Source of the DNA: an uncultured Erysipelotrichaceae bacterium | Lineage (GTDB): Bacteria > Bacillota_I > Bacilli_A > Erysipelotrichales > Erysipelotrichaceae | DNA: 7,397 bases | NCBI GenBank assembly: GCA_934692455.1 | Contig: CAKUTY010000067.1 | Span: 1-7,397, forward strand | Direction: 5' to 3' | Shown: piece by piece, positions 5,117 through 7,397 of the stretch | How positions within the stretch are numbered: the stretch's first letter is position 1 | Layout: each line of letters opens with the position of its first letter | Position numbers and translations under genes: made by a program | Notes under the pieces: generated by a model | Told to the model about the DNA's origin: nothing | Databases searched by the model: none | What the model saw: only the letters and a program-made list of their open reading frames with translations

Positions 5117-6520
5117 ATGCCTAATATGAAATTAGAAAAGAATCCAATGCCTATTCAAGACCCTATTGAAAGAGGTCATAACTTTAAGGAAGTTGCTTTG
5201 GGTTATACTGAAGAAATCGCTCTTGATGAAGCTGAAAGATGTTTAAATTGTCGTAATCCTAGATGTGTTGAGGGTTGTCCTGTAAATATCCATATTCCTG
5301 AATTCATTACTAAGATTAAGGAAAAGGATTATGAAGGTGCTTATAATGTAATTTCATTATCATCTTCTTTACCTGCAGTTTGTGGTAGAGTTTGTCCACA
5401 AGAAACTCAATGTGAATCTAAGTGTGTTAGAGGTATCAAGGGTGAACCTGTTGGTATCGGTAGACTTGAAAGATTTGTTGCTGATTATCATTTAGCTCAT
5501 GATCATGAGGTTGAAAAGCCTGCTTCTAATGGTCATAGAGTTGCGGTTGTTGGTTCAGGTCCAAGTGGTTTAACTTGTGCTGGTGACTTAGCTAAGAAGG
5601 GTTATGAAGTAACAATTTTCGAAGCTTTACATACTGCTGGTGGTGTTCTTGTTTATGGTATTCCTGAGTTCAGACTTCCTAAGTCAATTGTTTCTAAGGA
5701 AGTTGATAACTTAAAGAAGTTAGGTGTTACTGTTGATACAAACGTAGTTATCGGTAAGTCAATTACTGTTGATGAATTATTAGAAGAATATGAAGCTGTA
5801 TATATTGGTTCTGGTGCTGGTCTTCCTTCATTTATGAATATTCCAGGTGAATCTTTAAATGGTGTTTATTCTGCAAATGAATTCTTAACTAGATCAAATC
5901 TTATGAAGGCTTATGAGAGTGATCCTGTTACTCCTATTATGAAAGGTGGCAAGGTTGCAATCGTTGGTGGTGGTAACGTTGCGATGGATGCTGCTAGAAC
6001 TGCTTTAAGACTTGGTGCTGAAAAGGTTTATGTAATCTATAGAAGATCTTTAGAAGAACTTCCTGCTAGAAAAGAAGAAGTTGAACACGCTATGGAAGAG
6101 GGTATCGACTTCAAATTATTGAACAATCCAGTTGAAATCCTTGGTTATCATAATCCTGATAATCCTCGTGATCCTAAGAATAACTTTGTTACTGGTATCA
6201 AGTGCATTAAGATGGAACTTGGTGAACCTGATGCAAGTGGTAGAAGAAGACCAATTGAAATTCCTGGTTCTGAATTTGAATTAGAAGTTGATACTGTAGT
6301 TATTTCTATCGGTACTACTCCTAACCCTCTAATTAAGTCAACTACTAGTGGTCTAGAAGTTACTAAGAAGGGTGGTATCATCGTTGATGATGGTGGTAAG
6401 ACTACTAAGGATAAGGTTTATGCTGGTGGTGATGCCGTTACAGGTGCTGCAACAGTTATCTCAGCTATGGGTGCTGGTAAGTTGGCTGCTAAGTCAATTG
6501 ACGAATACTTAAGCAAATAA
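5117..6520 (+). CDS. nfnB: NADH-dependent ferredoxin:NADP+ oxidoreductase, large (beta) subunit, GltA/GltD-like
   Basis: This 467-residue protein has the standard length of the homologue usually auto-annotated as NADPH-dependent glutamate synthase (gltA). An N-terminal helical iron-sulfur domain has Cys42, 45, 50, 54 and Cys89, 93, 99, 103, enough for two [4Fe-4S] clusters. Glu118 in IGRLERF sits about where relatives use a non-cysteine ligand (inferred by comparison with dihydropyrimidine dehydrogenase). The FAD Rossmann motif VVGSGPSGL is at 144-152, the NADPH motif IVGGGNVAMDAARTA at 282-296, and the C-terminal flavin motif VYAGGDAVTGAATVISAMGAGK at 434-455. No large glutamate synthase subunit is nearby while nfnA is adjacent, so NfnB is preferred. 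The NfnB flavin is the bifurcating centre that exchanges electrons between NADPH, ferredoxin and NfnA. AGGGAG (5101-5106) inside the end of nfnA, 10 nt upstream, is the ribosome site. Codons are strongly T-ending (GGT, GCT, GTT), suggesting high expression. Confidence 0.92.
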   Translation: MPNMKLEKNPMPIQDPIERGHNFKEVALGYTEEIALDEAERCLNCRNPRCVEGCPVNIHIPEFITKIKEKDYEGAYNVISLSSSLPAVCGRVCPQETQCESKCVRGIKGEPVGIGRLERFVADYHLAHDHEVEKPASNGHRVAVVGSGPSGLTCAGDLAKKGYEVTIFEALHTAGGVLVYGIPEFRLPKSIVSKEVDNLKKLGVTVDTNVVIGKSITVDELLEEYEAVYIGSGAGLPSFMNIPGESLNGVYSANEFLTRSNLMKAYESDPVTPIMKGGKVAIVGGGNVAMDAARTALRLGAEKVYVIYRRSLEELPARKEEVEHAMEEGIDFKLLNNPVEILGYHNPDNPRDPKNNFVTGIKCIKMELGEPDASGRRRPIEIPGSEFELEVDTVVISIGTTPNPLIKSTTSGLEVTKKGGIIVDDGGKTTKDKVYAGGDAVTGAATVISAMGAGKLAAKSIDEYLSK

Positions 6521-6527
6521 ATCAAAC

Positions 6528-6554
6528 AAAAAGCTTGATTCAATCAAGCTTTTT
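6528..6554. terminator. Bidirectional intrinsic terminator between nfnB and the convergent regulator gene
   Basis: AAAAAGCTTGATT (6528-6540) and AATCAAGCTTTTT (6542-6554) are perfect 13-nt inverted arms around a single C (6541). The realistic hairpin is 11 bp with a 5-nt loop, with A-run and T-run flanks suitable for termination in both directions. It starts 7 nt after the nfnB stop. On the minus strand it contains the last codons and the TGA stop of the convergent gene. Confidence 0.85.
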
Positions 6555-7397
6555 CTATACTTTCGAATAATTGTTCTAAGATACTTATACCTTTTTCGAT
6601 ATTATCCTTGTTAAAACAAGAATAGTTGACAATAAGGGTATGAGTATCTTTCTTTTCGTGCATAAAATGAGATAAGGGATATATCTTTATTTTTAATGCT
6701 TTAGCTATTTCAAGTACTTTTTCATCACTTAGCTTATAAGGATAGGCAATTAGTACATGTAATCCTAAGTCCGCTTCTTTTAAAATAAGATTGTGTTTGT
6801 TACTTAGTATACTTATCTTATCGACAAAAGTATTCCTAATATCCTGATATCTTTTCTTTTTCTTATTTAAATATCTTTCATAGGCACCTGAACTTATAAA
6901 TTCAGCAAGGGTTAATTGTTCTAACTTTGAGACATTACATTTAAAAGTAGACATCTTTTCTTCATATTCATTAACAAGTCTTTTAGGAAGTACCATATAG
7001 GCTATTCTAAAACCAGGATTAAGAGTTAATGAGAAGGTGTTTAAATAGACAACATTATTATCATCTAATGTGAATAGAGGATTAATTAGTTTGCCCCTTA
7101 GTCTTAATTCAACATCATAGTCATCTTCAACAATAATAGAATCATTATCTTTAGCCCACTTAATCAGTTCATAGCGTCTAGATATAGGCATAACTATACC
7201 ACTTGGATAGTGGTGGTTGGTTGATACATGAACAATATCAACCTTTGATTTCTTTAGTTCATTAATATCGATACCATAATCATCTAATTTAATATATTTA
7301 TATTTAAGATCATTTAATTTATAGATAGAAGAAATATTTTGATAACCCGGATCTTCTAGGCCATATTTTTTCTTTCTTCCAAAGAAGTTAATTAGAT
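6544..7397 (-). CDS. MocR/GabR-type aminotransferase-like domain with PLP lysine replaced, 5'-truncated
   Basis: The frame is open without a stop to the right edge; the Met at 7191-7189 is internal, because the codons before it read VDIVHVSTNHHYPSGIV, the conserved lead-in of this family. Of 283 visible residues, the fold-type I aminotransferase core shows HHYPSG (61-66), VMPISRRYELIKWA (68-81), EDDYD (90-94, with the Asp that pairs with the PLP ring nitrogen) and NTFSLTLNPGFRIAYMVLP (119-137). MocR regulators fuse an N-terminal GntR-type winged helix to this domain and respond to PLP-linked amines; the HTH would be beyond the window. In place of the Schiff-base Lys of the TFSK motif is Leu123 (TTA, complement of 7027-7029), while Arg130 of PGFRI is kept. 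It therefore should not form the internal aldimine. The C-terminal YSCFNKDNIEKG segment fits the family end. A stand-alone aminotransferase is possible but the motifs favour MocR. Confidence 0.8.
   Translation of the reverse strand, partial: LINFFGRKKKYGLEDPGYQNISSIYKLNDLKYKYIKLDDYGIDINELKKSKVDIVHVSTNHHYPSGIVMPISRRYELIKWAKDNDSIIVEDDYDVELRLRGKLINPLFTLDDNNVVYLNTFSLTLNPGFRIAYMVLPKRLVNEYEEKMSTFKCNVSKLEQLTLAEFISSGAYERYLNKKKKRYQDIRNTFVDKISILSNKHNLILKEADLGLHVLIAYPYKLSDEKVLEIAKALKIKIYPLSHFMHEKKDTHTLIVNYSCFNKDNIEKGISILEQLFESIEKA

Noticed and set aside
6544..7191. A complete 215-residue gene starting at the ATG at 7191
   Set aside because: The same frame continues upstream without a stop to 7397 and encodes conserved family sequence (STNHHYPSGIVMPISRR), so the Met is internal and the gene is truncated by the window edge.
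1..7397. Mobile element, CRISPR array, defence island, toxin-antitoxin or RNA genes
   Set aside because: No direct repeats with spacers, transposase or integrase motifs, or tRNA/rRNA-like stretches were seen. Genes are ordinary metabolic or membrane families with uniform composition.

Overview
The window is AT-rich DNA from an anaerobic Bacillota bacterium. The evidence is low GC, AGA-rich arginine codons, AGGAG-type ribosome sites, an AzlCD exporter and an NfnAB electron-bifurcating transhydrogenase. A gut Erysipelotrichia-like or Clostridia-like host fits best, but this is inferred from gene content, not from a marker gene. The standard bacterial code holds: TGA is a stop (gene ending at 6544) and Trp is TGG.

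Layout, left to right. (1) A 5'-truncated integral membrane protein (2-997), possibly an ABC-2-type permease tail, ends inside an intrinsic terminator. (2) A two-gene folate operon, fchA-folD (1022-2453), encodes a cyclodeaminase-family methenyl-THF cyclohydrolase and a FolD that has lost the catalytic lysine needed for its own cyclohydrolase activity. (3) azlC-azlD (3448-2446, minus strand), a branched-chain amino-acid exporter pair, meets folD tail-to-tail with an 8-bp overlap. (4) mtnN (3500-4174), an MTA/SAH nucleosidase, diverges from azlC across a 51-bp gap holding two opposed TATAAT boxes. (5) nfnA-nfnB (4260-6520) has its own promoter, a 19-bp palindrome in the leader and a strong bidirectional terminator. 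(6) A MocR/GabR-type aminotransferase-like domain (7397-6544, minus strand) runs off the right edge. Its PLP-binding lysine is replaced by leucine.

How they fit together. FchA plus a dehydrogenase-only FolD would interconvert methylene-, methenyl- and formyl-THF. MtnN removes SAH and MTA produced by SAM-dependent reactions. NfnAB couples NADH and reduced ferredoxin to NADPH, the cofactor many FolD enzymes use. This is a C1/redox housekeeping neighbourhood rather than a defence or mobile island; I see no CRISPR, transposase, phage, tRNA or rRNA signal. The points most worth a second look are the two active-site losses (FolD Lys to Ile, MocR Lys to Leu) and two promoters placed so that fchA and azlC would be transcribed as leaderless mRNAs. 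No gene-free stretch exceeds 300 bases.
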